Shown here one piece after another: positions 27,240 to 35,546 of a stretch of 64,000 nt of DNA (position 1 is its first letter; each line of letters starts with the position of its first letter). The translations under genes were made by a program, and so were the position numbers. The DNA comes from Bacillota bacterium (GTDB lineage: Bacteria > Bacillota > Clostridia > Lachnospirales > Lachnospiraceae): the NCBI GenBank assembly GCA_023442465.1, contig JAEZZQ010000043.1, positions 186,001 through 250,000 on the forward strand, read 5' to 3'. Below the pieces are notes generated by a model, which searched no databases, had not been told where the DNA came from, and was given only the letters and a program-made list of their open reading frames with translations.

Positions 27240-27286
27240 TATCCGGCCTCCCTGCGCCGTAAACTTTATAATACAACAGATAGCTT

Positions 27287-29341
27287 TTATTCAAAGAACT
27301 CCCCATAAGAGGGAAACTTCTGTAAAAGTTGTTCATGTATCCCTTGATATACCCTTCCCTCTTTTATGTATATTACTTCGTCCGCATAGCTTATCATGCT
27401 CAATTTATGTGTAGAAATAAATACAGTCTCATCTTTTAAAATACCATTCCGGCCAATAAGGTTATTCATAATCTTTTCTTCATCAATAACATCTATATTA
27501 CTTGTAGCTTCATCCAGCAAATATATTCCGGCCTCTTTGATCAGGCATCTTGCCAGACAAATTCTCTGTTCCTGCCCACGAGAAAGGTTTTTTCCCTTTG
27601 ATATCTCCGTGGCCCATTTGTGAGGCTGCCTGGCTACAATATCCTCCAGACCGGTCGCCTGGCTGATTCTTGTCAGCCTTTCATTTGTGCATTGCTGGCC
27701 GAATAATACATTTTCTAATATGCTGCCGTCCAAAATGGAAGTGTCCTGATCCAGATAGACCGGCTTTTGCTTATTGGCAGAATCGAATACTACTGTACCG
27801 TGGTAATCATTAAATAGATTCGCCAAGACCTTCAATAAGGTAGATTTTCCGCTTCCCGATATTCCGATTACCGCATATTTCTTTCCCTTTTTTATCTGTA
27901 GATTAACATCTTCCAAACATCGGAAGCTTCCGTAATAATAGAACATATTTCGTACAGATATTTCTTCATTATTGTTTAAGTGTTCAACTTTTCGTTCCCT
28001 GTCCTGCATGAATTTCTCGTCCAATAATTCGTTTGTCTTATCTATATTAGGCAGCACTGTATATAAGGAATTAAATGCCTGCCCCAACGTCACCACATTC
28101 TGAACGACTAAATACAGCAACGGTAATAATGCTATCTGGCTGAAGATGTCATCCTTCCTATTACAGATTATATTTACGATACTGACTACTATCGGCACAA
28201 TGTATGTGAATATATTAGTTAATACATTTTGTATACTTTGCAAAATAACAAGCTGACCATAACGCTCCGCTTGCTCTTCATTTTCACTATGCCATTTTTC
28301 CATGAAAACCTTGCTCACATCCAAAACTTTAATTGTGGAAATCGTCCTGATTATATTTTCACTCGTCGTATTAAGCTTAATTACCTTTTGCGTATACTTA
28401 TTGCTTTCTATGTACGTCACTTTGCTAATGCTGATATAAAGAAATAAATATAAAACATTTGCCGTAAGAAACAATCCTCCCAGAAACAGATTTTTCCAAA
28501 ATAAAACTGCCTGTACCAAAATAATGGTACACAATGCTATGAAAGAAGGAACTATCTTTAACAGTAATGCATCTTTGATCATTCCGCGCGCATTAATACG
28601 ATATAATAAATCACCGTTACTTCTGAATGAGAAAAATTTATAGTTCTTACACACCAGCTTATCGACTAACCGGTTCCCATAAATCTGTTCATATAAAACA
28701 TTGAACTTTCTAGTCAAATGTCCTTGAATCATGCTGCCTGTTCCCAGCAAGACAACTGCAGCAATTAATAGGATGCCCAGATTTAAATAGGAGTTGTCTT
28801 TACTCACAGCCGAATACATATACGAATAGCTCATAGCCACAATCTGGGTAAAAACTGAGGTTATGAGTAATCCTGATAAAATTTTAATCAGTTCTTTATT
28901 TTTCAAGAAACCTAATAATTCCCGGTGCTTTACAGCCTTTGTTTTCACATCGTTCCTTGCTTTGTCAATCTTTACTACAACGTTGCTGTAAATACCTTGA
29001 AATTCAGCATAGGTGTAGGTAATCCGTCCGATGGCAGGGTCAACACCTATAAACTTGTTCTTTGTTATTTTATTAATCACAACGAAATGACCATTATTTA
29101 CATAAGCTATTATAGGTAGCATCGATGAATTAAGCTTTTCATATTCCACTTTATAGCCTTCAACAGAAAATCCATATTCCCCCAATGCATCTCTTAGCTG
29201 CAGTACATTACTTCCGGCCATTGACAGTTCTACCTTTTCCACCAGGCGATAGACCGGAACTGTGCATTTAAATGTATCCATGAGCATGGCCGCACATGTG
29301 AGAAGGCAATCCGATTGATTTGTCTGCAATATCACTTTCAC
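27287..29341 (-). CDS. lanT: Lantibiotic ABC transporter with C39 peptidase (LanT)
   Basis: 684 residues from a GTG at 29341 (AAAGGTGG 8 bases upstream). It cuts the double-glycine leader and exports the peptide. The N-terminal C39 peptidase has QSDCLLTC (catalytic Cys) and the His in NGHFVVINK, with a VDPAIGR loop. Six transmembrane helices follow (about 150-430). The ATPase has Walker A GISGSGKSTLL, the signature NLSRGQEQRICLARCL, and Walker B IYLLDEATSNID. It lies 17 bases after lanM, so it is cotranscribed with it. Confidence 0.94.
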   Translation of the reverse strand: MKVILQTNQSDCLLTCAAMLMDTFKCTVPVYRLVEKVELSMAGSNVLQLRDALGEYGFSVEGYKVEYEKLNSSMLPIIAYVNNGHFVVINKITKNKFIGVDPAIGRITYTYAEFQGIYSNVVVKIDKARNDVKTKAVKHRELLGFLKNKELIKILSGLLITSVFTQIVAMSYSYMYSAVSKDNSYLNLGILLIAAVVLLGTGSMIQGHLTRKFNVLYEQIYGNRLVDKLVCKNYKFFSFRSNGDLLYRINARGMIKDALLLKIVPSFIALCTIILVQAVLFWKNLFLGGLFLTANVLYLFLYISISKVTYIESNKYTQKVIKLNTTSENIIRTISTIKVLDVSKVFMEKWHSENEEQAERYGQLVILQSIQNVLTNIFTYIVPIVVSIVNIICNRKDDIFSQIALLPLLYLVVQNVVTLGQAFNSLYTVLPNIDKTNELLDEKFMQDRERKVEHLNNNEEISVRNMFYYYGSFRCLEDVNLQIKKGKKYAVIGISGSGKSTLLKVLANLFNDYHGTVVFDSANKQKPVYLDQDTSILDGSILENVLFGQQCTNERLTRISQATGLEDIVARQPHKWATEISKGKNLSRGQEQRICLARCLIKEAGIYLLDEATSNIDVIDEEKIMNNLIGRNGILKDETVFISTHKLSMISYADEVIYIKEGRVYQGIHEQLLQKFPSYGEFFE

Positions 29342-29358
29342 GAGAAATACCACCTTTC

Positions 29359-32118
29359 TTATATATTTTCAATTGCCAGTATGGACGGCCGCCTTCTGTC
29401 TTTACATCGGTCCAGCATATATTGAACTCCGGCTTCTCCAACCATGAATCCGATCGCGTTTATCGCTCCCGGAGCGCCTATACAGCTATATCCTTGCCGC
29501 CTTGCCGTTTCCATGGTATGAAGAATATACGTTTTTTCTTCAGGTATTTCTCCGAATAACGTATCATAGGAAAGCAGAAAATCTATAAAGGCAAAATTGC
29601 CATGGCATAGCGAAAAATTTTGTGAATTTAATTTTTCCGATTTAATTGCCTCGCTATATTGGAACAGCATTTCATCCAGATCAGCTTCACTCATCTCTAT
29701 GATTCCATCCTTTATGAAATTCCATTTCTTCCATATCAATCGTGCATGCATAATCCCACAAGAGCCATGGCACCAAAAGTGCGAGTATTCTTCCTCGCTG
29801 CTTCTTAAATCCTTCCACATATACGTTCCGGCATACAGTCGTTTTTCCTTTCTCCACAATTCTCTTGCCAGTTCTGCAAAGTACTCACGTTTTTCGATTC
29901 TGTTCATGCACATAACCGATGTCATAATACCTGAATATCCATGTGCAAAACTTGCATAATTAAAGTCTTTCTCCATAATATCCATTTTAAAAGTGGACAT
30001 GAAATATCTTTTTAGTACAGGAATCATTTCTTTGGCAAATTCATCTGTTTCATATCTGGCAAAGAAATATATGACTGCTGAGTGAATTCCCGATAAAGTA
30101 TCATAACTGTTTGTTTTCGCTATATTGGTTTTAATCAGCTCTTTGATTCCGATAATATATGGTTCTATCTCTTCATATCCGGCAATCCTGCTCTCCTTAA
30201 TTTGCATCATAAAAGCATATATACCCGACAGTCCGCAGAAATAGGAAATATTGTACTCTTCAAACGTCCCTGACCGATAGGCCATTACAATCGTACGGTA
30301 AATTTTATTTACAATTGTTTTTGCCAATTCATCCTTGCTATTCAAATATTCGGCAAGGTACATATAACCGATTCCTACCATTCCTGAATACAAAGACCAA
30401 TCTAATACCGCATATTCAAGCTGTTCTTTATCGTTAACCATCAGACCAATCCAACTGATTGTGCCATCGTCTCCCTCAATCCGATTATCGTCGATATTCT
30501 TTCTCAATAATTCATTGCTGTCAAACCTGATTTCCTTTTTCGCGCTTGCCTCCATACTCTTATATTCGATTCCCAGCGCTATACTCGACGATATCGAATC
30601 CATGATAAGCTTTTTTTGTCTCGCCAGCATTTGTACATCCGTCTGTTCTTCCAATATCCCGGCTATCTTTTTCATGTTAAACTCATTCATATCCAATATT
30701 TTTTGCGCCGCCTCTCCATGATACCCGTATACATAATTTAAACGGATGTTCCAATAAAAGCCGGGAATATTACTTCTGCATAATTCTGTCACTTCGTAGA
30801 GATAAACATTCTGATTAAACTGATTGCTCCTCTTTAAACCGCCAAGCAGTTTTTCAAATAATTCAGGCTCATGACGGTATCTGGGGTCGCTCTTTATCCG
30901 TACTATCTGAGAATATCCTTTCGTCATATTCAAAATAATGCGCGATTCTATTTTATATAAATTGCTTAGAATATAATTTAAAATTTCAGCTTTCTCTTCT
31001 CTGAATATATCCTCAGCCTGACCAAATCCATTCATTATTTGGTCACCATAAAGTAAGGGATCTGTTTTCTCATCCGGCAAATGACTATATTGTGTGATGA
31101 TCTCCGGTTTTGTGTAAATATACATATCATCTCTGTACTCATTTTCTACTTTTTCCGTAATAATTTTTATACCTTTATTGGATAGACAGCTTACATCACC
31201 TCCAAAATATTCCGTCATGGAAAATATCGGTATCAAGCCTGTAGCCATTACTCCATACAATAGTCTTTGCACTGCCTTATATTGCGCATCATATTCAAAT
31301 TTGTGAGTATCAAAAAACAAATAAGAAGAAAGAAGCGTTTCAACATCTGTAATGACTGGATATTCTCCGTGCGCGATCAAGTTCTCGTAATGCATATCGT
31401 TCATTCCTAACAAATATGCAACAAACAGCAGCTTTCCGTAATTGAAGTAAAACTGACTGACCGCACTTTCATCAGCAGCCTTTTCATATTCAACAAATTT
31501 TACCCATGCCCCCTCATTTTCATAGATGCAGCCATATTGACTCGTATATTCTGCTTCAAAAAAATAACGGATCACACCCTTTAAAAAGTTTAAATTATCT
31601 CCGCTTGTAGGCTTGAATACAATCTTCTTATTTGAGGTAAAAGTTATAACCAATACACATTTATCGTTATGCCAGTCACCGGAATTTGCAATGTTAATAA
31701 TATCCTCTGATTCTGTATTGAAAAAATATTGACAGATATCCGATTTATTTTTTTGAAATAGATTGATTACGCTCAGAACATATATACATTTTCCTTTCAT
31801 CTCTTCATATAATTGCGTTTTCATTGCCGGGAACATCTCTTCCATACTATCAATGCAGTATTGATCATTAACAAACCAAAGATAGCGTTCCTGCGGTGTG
31901 CCGCCTGCCAGCCTGCCTTCCACCCTGTTCACATTCATACAGTAAAGTAAGGATTTGAAGCATCTTTTAAATATCTCTTTCTCCATCGTTTCCTTTAAGT
32001 ACGGGACTTTCTCAATATGAAAATCTATTTTTTCATCATCTTCCATTTTTCTTATCATATATTCAAAAATATGTTCAACATATATTTTACAAAAATCCTT
32101 ATCCATATTAGCAACCAT
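29359..32118 (-). CDS. lanM: Class II lanthipeptide synthetase (LanM)
   Basis: 919 residues, the normal LanM size. It dehydrates Ser/Thr and forms lanthionine rings. The N-terminal dehydratase part includes CVLVITFTSNKKIVFKPTSG, DMHYENLIAHG and DVETLLSSYLFFDTHKFE. The C-terminal cyclase (about 560-919) has the zinc-site motifs FWCHGSCGIMHARL and SLCHGNFAFIDFL. It lies downstream of the two precursor genes and upstream of lanT in the same direction. The start at 32118 has AGGAAAGG; a start four codons later is possible. Confidence 0.95.
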   Translation of the reverse strand: MVANMDKDFCKIYVEHIFEYMIRKMEDDEKIDFHIEKVPYLKETMEKEIFKRCFKSLLYCMNVNRVEGRLAGGTPQERYLWFVNDQYCIDSMEEMFPAMKTQLYEEMKGKCIYVLSVINLFQKNKSDICQYFFNTESEDIINIANSGDWHNDKCVLVITFTSNKKIVFKPTSGDNLNFLKGVIRYFFEAEYTSQYGCIYENEGAWVKFVEYEKAADESAVSQFYFNYGKLLFVAYLLGMNDMHYENLIAHGEYPVITDVETLLSSYLFFDTHKFEYDAQYKAVQRLLYGVMATGLIPIFSMTEYFGGDVSCLSNKGIKIITEKVENEYRDDMYIYTKPEIITQYSHLPDEKTDPLLYGDQIMNGFGQAEDIFREEKAEILNYILSNLYKIESRIILNMTKGYSQIVRIKSDPRYRHEPELFEKLLGGLKRSNQFNQNVYLYEVTELCRSNIPGFYWNIRLNYVYGYHGEAAQKILDMNEFNMKKIAGILEEQTDVQMLARQKKLIMDSISSSIALGIEYKSMEASAKKEIRFDSNELLRKNIDDNRIEGDDGTISWIGLMVNDKEQLEYAVLDWSLYSGMVGIGYMYLAEYLNSKDELAKTIVNKIYRTIVMAYRSGTFEEYNISYFCGLSGIYAFMMQIKESRIAGYEEIEPYIIGIKELIKTNIAKTNSYDTLSGIHSAVIYFFARYETDEFAKEMIPVLKRYFMSTFKMDIMEKDFNYASFAHGYSGIMTSVMCMNRIEKREYFAELARELWRKEKRLYAGTYMWKDLRSSEEEYSHFWCHGSCGIMHARLIWKKWNFIKDGIIEMSEADLDEMLFQYSEAIKSEKLNSQNFSLCHGNFAFIDFLLSYDTLFGEIPEEKTYILHTMETARRQGYSCIGAPGAINAIGFMVGEAGVQYMLDRCKDRRRPSILAIENI

Positions 32119-32244
32119 ACCTTTCCTATCCCTGCAAGTTTCGAATCACAGGCACAAAATCTATTATATAAGCCGCTTAGATTATATGTTTTCTAAGCGG
32201 CCTATTAATAAATCCCATTTGAGAACATTAATTTAGTTGTTATA

Positions 32245-32391
32245 TTATGAGCAACATGTAAACAGGAACTGCCACGTATTCATTGCACATTCATGGCTGA
32301 TCGTTTTTATTACACCATTGCCGCCTCCCAAAATCTGCTCTAATTCTTTTTCTTCCATCGGATTTGTCAAGTTAAGAATGTCATCTCTCAT
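32245..32391 (-). CDS. lanA1: Lacticin-481/ruminococcin-A type lantibiotic precursor, copy 1
   Basis: 48 residues. The leader (MRDDILNLTNPMEEKELEQI then LGG) ends in a double glycine. The 25-residue core begins GNGVIKTISHEC and ends MNTWQFLFTCCS. This is almost the ruminococcin A core as I recall it, with Ile for Leu at position 5, Ala for Asn at 13 and an extra C-terminal Ser. By analogy with lacticin 481, rings would join Thr7-Cys12, Ser9-Cys23 and Thr16-Cys24, with Thr22 dehydrated. It lies 127 bases upstream of lanM. GGAGGA precedes the start. Confidence 0.95.
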   Translation of the reverse strand: MRDDILNLTNPMEEKELEQILGGGNGVIKTISHECAMNTWQFLFTCCS

Positions 32392-32418
32392 GTTTTCTTC
32401 CTCCTTATTATGTTCTTG

Positions 32419-32565
32419 TTATGAACAGCATGTAAACAGGAACTGCCATGTGTTCATTGCACATTCGTGGCTAATAGTTTTAATTACACCATTGCCGCCT
32501 CCCAAAATTTGCTCCAGCTCTTTTTCTTCCATCGGGTTTGTAAGATTAAGAATGTCATTTCTCAT
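32419..32565 (-). CDS. lanA2: Lacticin-481/ruminococcin-A type lantibiotic precursor, copy 2
   Basis: 48 residues. The core is identical to copy 1; only leader residue 3 differs (Asn instead of Asp), although the DNA differs at several silent sites. The leader contains the MEEKELEQILGG recognition region. GGAGG lies just upstream. The two copies are 27 bases apart in tandem and probably share one transcript with lanM and lanT. I found no third copy up to 32900. Confidence 0.95.
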   Translation of the reverse strand: MRNDILNLTNPMEEKELEQILGGGNGVIKTISHECAMNTWQFLFTCCS

Positions 32566-32778
32566 AGTTTTTTCCTCCATTTTTCTCAAACAGGATTATG
32601 GTGATATCGTAACATTTATTGGTAATCATGATGAATGCTAGTAACTTTTCCCCCTTTTTCATGTAATTTTTTCCTTACCAGCCAAAATATCCTTTCTGCG
32701 TCCCCTTTATCTGCTTTTTATCTGCAAATAACTACCTGCATTACTAAAAATTCTGCTTTATTCGCATAACGGCTTTAT

Positions 32779-32809
32779 CGTTACTGCTCACTCCGTTCTC
32801 AGTAACGCC
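32779..32809 (+). repeat. Dispersed repeat family 2, short copy
   Basis: GTTACTGCTCACTCCGTTCT followed by CAGTAACGC, matching 24234 and 42870. It abuts the tandem operator at 32813 in the lanA/regulator intergenic region. Between 32566 and 32778 I see only AT-rich sequence and a weak GTAAGG near 32680. Confidence 0.65.
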
Positions 32810-32812
32810 TTA

Positions 32813-32834
32813 TCCTTACTTTTACCTAACTTTT
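32813..32834 (-). promoter_or_regulatory. Tandem 11-bp operator in the lanA/regulator intergenic region
   Basis: On the minus strand this is AAAAGTTAGGT followed by AAAAGTAAGGA, the same double 11-bp unit as upstream of lanF. It lies about 70 bases from the response-regulator start and about 250 from lanA2, so it could serve either or both. Confidence 0.6.
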
Positions 32835-32903
32835 CCATATAAAGTCTTCAATGTTGCTGCTTTCGTGATATAATGAGAGCCATAAACTAATCGGAGTAAA
32901 TGT

Positions 32904-33605
32904 ATGGATAAATTATTTTTAAATATCAAAAAAATCATGCTTGTGGATGACGAACCTGAGTTGTTAAAAATGGTAACTAAAATTTTGAAGGATGATGGTT
33001 TTCTCAATATTATAACAGCCGCTTCCTTCCATGAAGCAGTTGCTGTCTGCGGGAAAGAAAAACCTGATTTAGCAATTTTAGATGTCATGCTCCCGGATGG
33101 AGATGGGTTTTCCCTAATGCAGCAGATGCATTCATTCACTCACATCCCTGTCATATTTCTAACTGCTAAAGATGAAGCATCTGACAAATTAGCCGGTCTT
33201 GGTCTCGGCGCTGATGATTATATTGTCAAGCCATTTATGCCGCAAGAGTTATTACTGCGCGTTTATGCCGTTCTTCGCCGATGCTATAAAGAAGAGGTAT
33301 CGCTCGTAAGCTTAGAAAACTGCATTATTGATTTCAGCCGGGCAGAAGTCAATAAAAATGGGGAAACGATAGCTTTAACTGCCAAAGAATATACCTTATT
33401 GGAAACCCTTGCCAGAAATGATGGTAAAATTGTCACCATAGATGCCATATGCGAAGCTCTTTGGGGCGATAATCCATTTGGATATGAGAATAGTTTAAAC
33501 ACACATATCCGCCGTATTCGGGAAAAAATAGAATCTGATCCCTCCAGGCCTGTTTCACTTGTTACAGTGAAAGGATTAGGGTATAAGTTGAATTTGAGGA
33601 AATAA
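32904..33605 (+). CDS. OmpR-family response regulator of the lantibiotic cluster
   Basis: 233 residues. The receiver domain has IMLVDDEPEL, the phospho-acceptor Asp in LAILDVMLPDGDG, and the conserved Lys in YIVKPFMPQEL. A winged-helix DNA-binding domain (about 135-230) has LTAKEYTLLETLARNDGKIV and a HIRRIREKI recognition helix region. It is divergent from lanA and followed by its kinase, matching the rumRK arrangement of ruminococcin A loci. It is the likely binder of the tandem 11-bp operators. Confidence 0.93.
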   Translation: MDKLFLNIKKIMLVDDEPELLKMVTKILKDDGFLNIITAASFHEAVAVCGKEKPDLAILDVMLPDGDGFSLMQQMHSFTHIPVIFLTAKDEASDKLAGLGLGADDYIVKPFMPQELLLRVYAVLRRCYKEEVSLVSLENCIIDFSRAEVNKNGETIALTAKEYTLLETLARNDGKIVTIDAICEALWGDNPFGYENSLNTHIRRIREKIESDPSRPVSLVTVKGLGYKLNLRK

Positions 33606-33731
33606 GGTTGAAAGAAAAGCGCTTTCAACTATTGATTTTGACTCCGCCAAGGCGGACATGGGGTATAAGGTTGAAAGAAAAGCACTTTCAACTATTGATT
33701 TTGACTCCGCTAAAGCGGACATGGGGTATAA
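33606..33731 (+). repeat. Tandem pair of 63-bp repeats (family 3) between regulator and kinase
   Basis: Units 33606-33668 and 33669-33731 are about 95% identical. Each holds two stem-loops: GTTGAAAG/CTTTCAAC, and a second one with arms TCCGCC/GGCGGA in unit 1 and TCCGCT/AGCGGA in unit 2. Each ends GCGGACATGGGGTATAA. The pair starts right after the regulator stop codon and ends two bases before the kinase ATG, supplying its GGGG ribosome site. Other copies are at 52223 (minus) and 35440 (partial). Confidence 0.9.
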
Positions 33732-33733
33732 TT

Positions 33734-35098
33734 ATGAAAAAATCCTTTGGGAAATATATATCGGGATACATTATTTCTTTTATAGTATTTACAGCTATTC
33801 TGGCATTAATTAACATATTTCTTTTTGGCTGGACCTTTTATAACACATTCTCTCAAGACTACGGGGAAGGTTCACCTCAAAACATGTTAGATGAAATAGC
33901 TGCTGTTTCCACCGCCACATCGCCTGCCGGTCCGGCAGTGGAAAAGCTGAGAGACAATAATATATGGGCTATGTATGTAAATCAGGATGGCGGCTTGTTT
34001 TGGTCCGTCGATTTACCATATGGAGTGCCGTCTCACTATACCCTTCAGGATGTTGCTGTTTTTGCCAAAGGCTATATTTCTGATTATCCCGTTTTTATCC
34101 GCAGTACGGAGGATGGGCTCATTGTGCTGGGATATCCGCCAAACAGTTATACAAAACTATTGAGTAATTATTATTCCATCAGCACCATAAAAAAATTACC
34201 TGCTTTTACAATTATCGTACTGGTTATAGATTTTCTTCTGCTCTTTTTTGCATACTATTTATCCAGGCAAAAAATTATTAAAAATACCGAGCCTATCACC
34301 AATGCGATCGATGTTCTTTCTGACGGTAAGCCAATATCTCTATCTATCCGCGGAGAATTATCGGAAGTTGCAGAAAGCCTTAATAAGGCATCGGGCATTA
34401 TAAACAAACAAAATGAAGCACGTGCAAATTGGATCAGCGGTGTTTCTCATGATATAAGGACACCCTTATCTATCATTATGGGGTATGCCGATAAACTTAC
34501 TTCTGTCTCTTTCCTAGATAGCTCTGCCAGGGAAGATGCGGAAGTCATCAAATGGCAGAGCATAAAAATCAGAGACCTTGTTCAAGATTTAAATTTGGTT
34601 TCACAGCTCGAGTATGAAATGCAGCCGCTAAATAAGAAAAAGATACGCTTTTCAAAGCTTATCAGGGCATACGTTGCCGACCTGCTTAATACCGGCCTAT
34701 CCGACTTATATTCTATTGAAGTAGAAATCTCTCCGCAGGCAGAGACCATTATGTTTGAATGCGATGAACGGTTAATAACAAGGGCCATATCCAATTTAAT
34801 CCAAAACAGTATGAACCATAATCCACAGGGTTGTAAAATCTATCTTACCCTTAATGTTTACGGACAATCAATTTTATTGGTCGTTGCAGATAATGGGGTT
34901 GGCATTTCCTCTGAAAAGTTATTAGAATTGCAAAGCCGCCCTCACTACATGAAAAGTGTAGATGAGCGTTTGGACTTACGGCATGGATTGGGCTTGCTTT
35001 TGGTACAAAAAATCATAGAATCTCATAATGGCAGATTACAAATAGAAAGTGAAGTAAAATCGGGCTATAAAACTACCTTAACGTTCCCCGCGTCATAG
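33734..35098 (+). CDS. Sensor histidine kinase of the lantibiotic cluster
   Basis: 454 residues from the ATG at 33734. An upstream extension through the 63-bp repeats is open by chance but is repeat sequence. Two membrane helices (about 12-35 and 155-180) bracket an extracellular sensor loop. Then come the H box SGVSHDIRTPLSII, N box SNLIQNSMNHN, G1 DNGVGIS and G2 HGLGLLL. With the OmpR-type regulator upstream it forms a RumRK-like system controlling lantibiotic and immunity genes. The signal is unknown, though autoinduction by the peptide is usual in this group. Confidence 0.9.
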   Translation: MKKSFGKYISGYIISFIVFTAILALINIFLFGWTFYNTFSQDYGEGSPQNMLDEIAAVSTATSPAGPAVEKLRDNNIWAMYVNQDGGLFWSVDLPYGVPSHYTLQDVAVFAKGYISDYPVFIRSTEDGLIVLGYPPNSYTKLLSNYYSISTIKKLPAFTIIVLVIDFLLLFFAYYLSRQKIIKNTEPITNAIDVLSDGKPISLSIRGELSEVAESLNKASGIINKQNEARANWISGVSHDIRTPLSIIMGYADKLTSVSFLDSSAREDAEVIKWQSIKIRDLVQDLNLVSQLEYEMQPLNKKKIRFSKLIRAYVADLLNTGLSDLYSIEVEISPQAETIMFECDERLITRAISNLIQNSMNHNPQGCKIYLTLNVYGQSILLVVADNGVGISSEKLLELQSRPHYMKSVDERLDLRHGLGLLLVQKIIESHNGRLQIESEVKSGYKTTLTFPAS

Positions 35099-35188
35099 GA
35101 TCAAGCAATACACATTTACGCAGGACCGGTACTTATCTCATCACCGGCACCTGTTCCTCAAAATATGACCGCAGCATACGGCCTTAAG

Positions 35189-35302
35189 AACAAAAGTGTG
35201 CTTCGCACACTCTCGCGGCCAAATATTTCAGCTGCACAGCTTTTGTTCCGCGCGCGCAGCTGCGCATCCATCTTTCTTTCATAGGCGCACTTTCCTATGA
35301 AA
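35189..35302 (+). repeat. Dispersed repeat family 1, full copy (first of a tandem pair)
   Basis: AACAAAAGTGTGCTTCGCAC, a CTCGCGGCCAAATATTTCAG middle, CAGCTTTTGTTCCGCGCGCG, CAGCTGCGCA, then the hairpin CTTTCATAGG/CCTATGAAAG. It is followed at once by a second copy. Together they fill the gap between the kinase and agrB. Confidence 0.8.
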
Positions 35303-35435
35303 GAACAAAAAGTGTGCTTCGCACACTCTCGCGGCCAAATATTTCAGCCACACAGCTTTTGTTCCGCGCGCGCAGCTGCGCATTGTTTGCCCGAAGGGCT
35401 TTTATGTAATAGGAGCACTTTCCTATTACATAAAA
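35303..35435 (+). repeat. Dispersed repeat family 1, full copy (second of a tandem pair)
   Basis: Nearly identical to the preceding copy for its first 90 bases, then GTTTGCCCGAAGGGC and a different terminal hairpin, ATGTAATAGGA/TCCTATTACAT, like the copy at 5463. Confidence 0.8.
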
Positions 35436-35439
35436 AGAA

Positions 35440-35461
35440 GTCCGCCAAAGCGGACATGGGC
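35440..35461 (+). repeat. Partial copy of the 63-bp repeat (family 3)
   Basis: Only the right-hand end is present: TCCGCC/GGCGGA-type hairpin and GCGGACATGGG, fused to the end of the family 1 repeat. Here it is 85 bases before agrB and does not supply a ribosome site. Confidence 0.6.
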
Positions 35462-35520
35462 AAAAATGACATGATATACCGGAATTTCAACATGCATTAT
35501 GTCAATCCTCACTTTTCCCC

Positions 35521-35526
35521 TATAAT
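35521..35526 (+). promoter_or_regulatory. Likely -10 box of agrB
   Basis: A perfect TATAAT 21 bases before the agrB ATG, with only a weak -35 (ATGTCA) 16 bases upstream. The leader is short but includes GAGGTG. Confidence 0.45.
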
Positions 35527-35546
35527 AGATACGAGGTGATTCTATC

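Noticed and set aside
32237..32641. 134-codon frame on the plus strand over the precursor genes
   Set aside because: It is antisense to both lanA copies and repeats itself only because the precursors do.
33608..33733. 42-codon extension of the kinase start
   Set aside because: It is the translation of the two 63-bp repeats. The real ATG at 33734 has a ribosome site and a typical membrane start.
35437..35546. Second agrD beside agrB
   Set aside because: No short frame with Cys and a conserved Pro motif on either strand here or after 36131.
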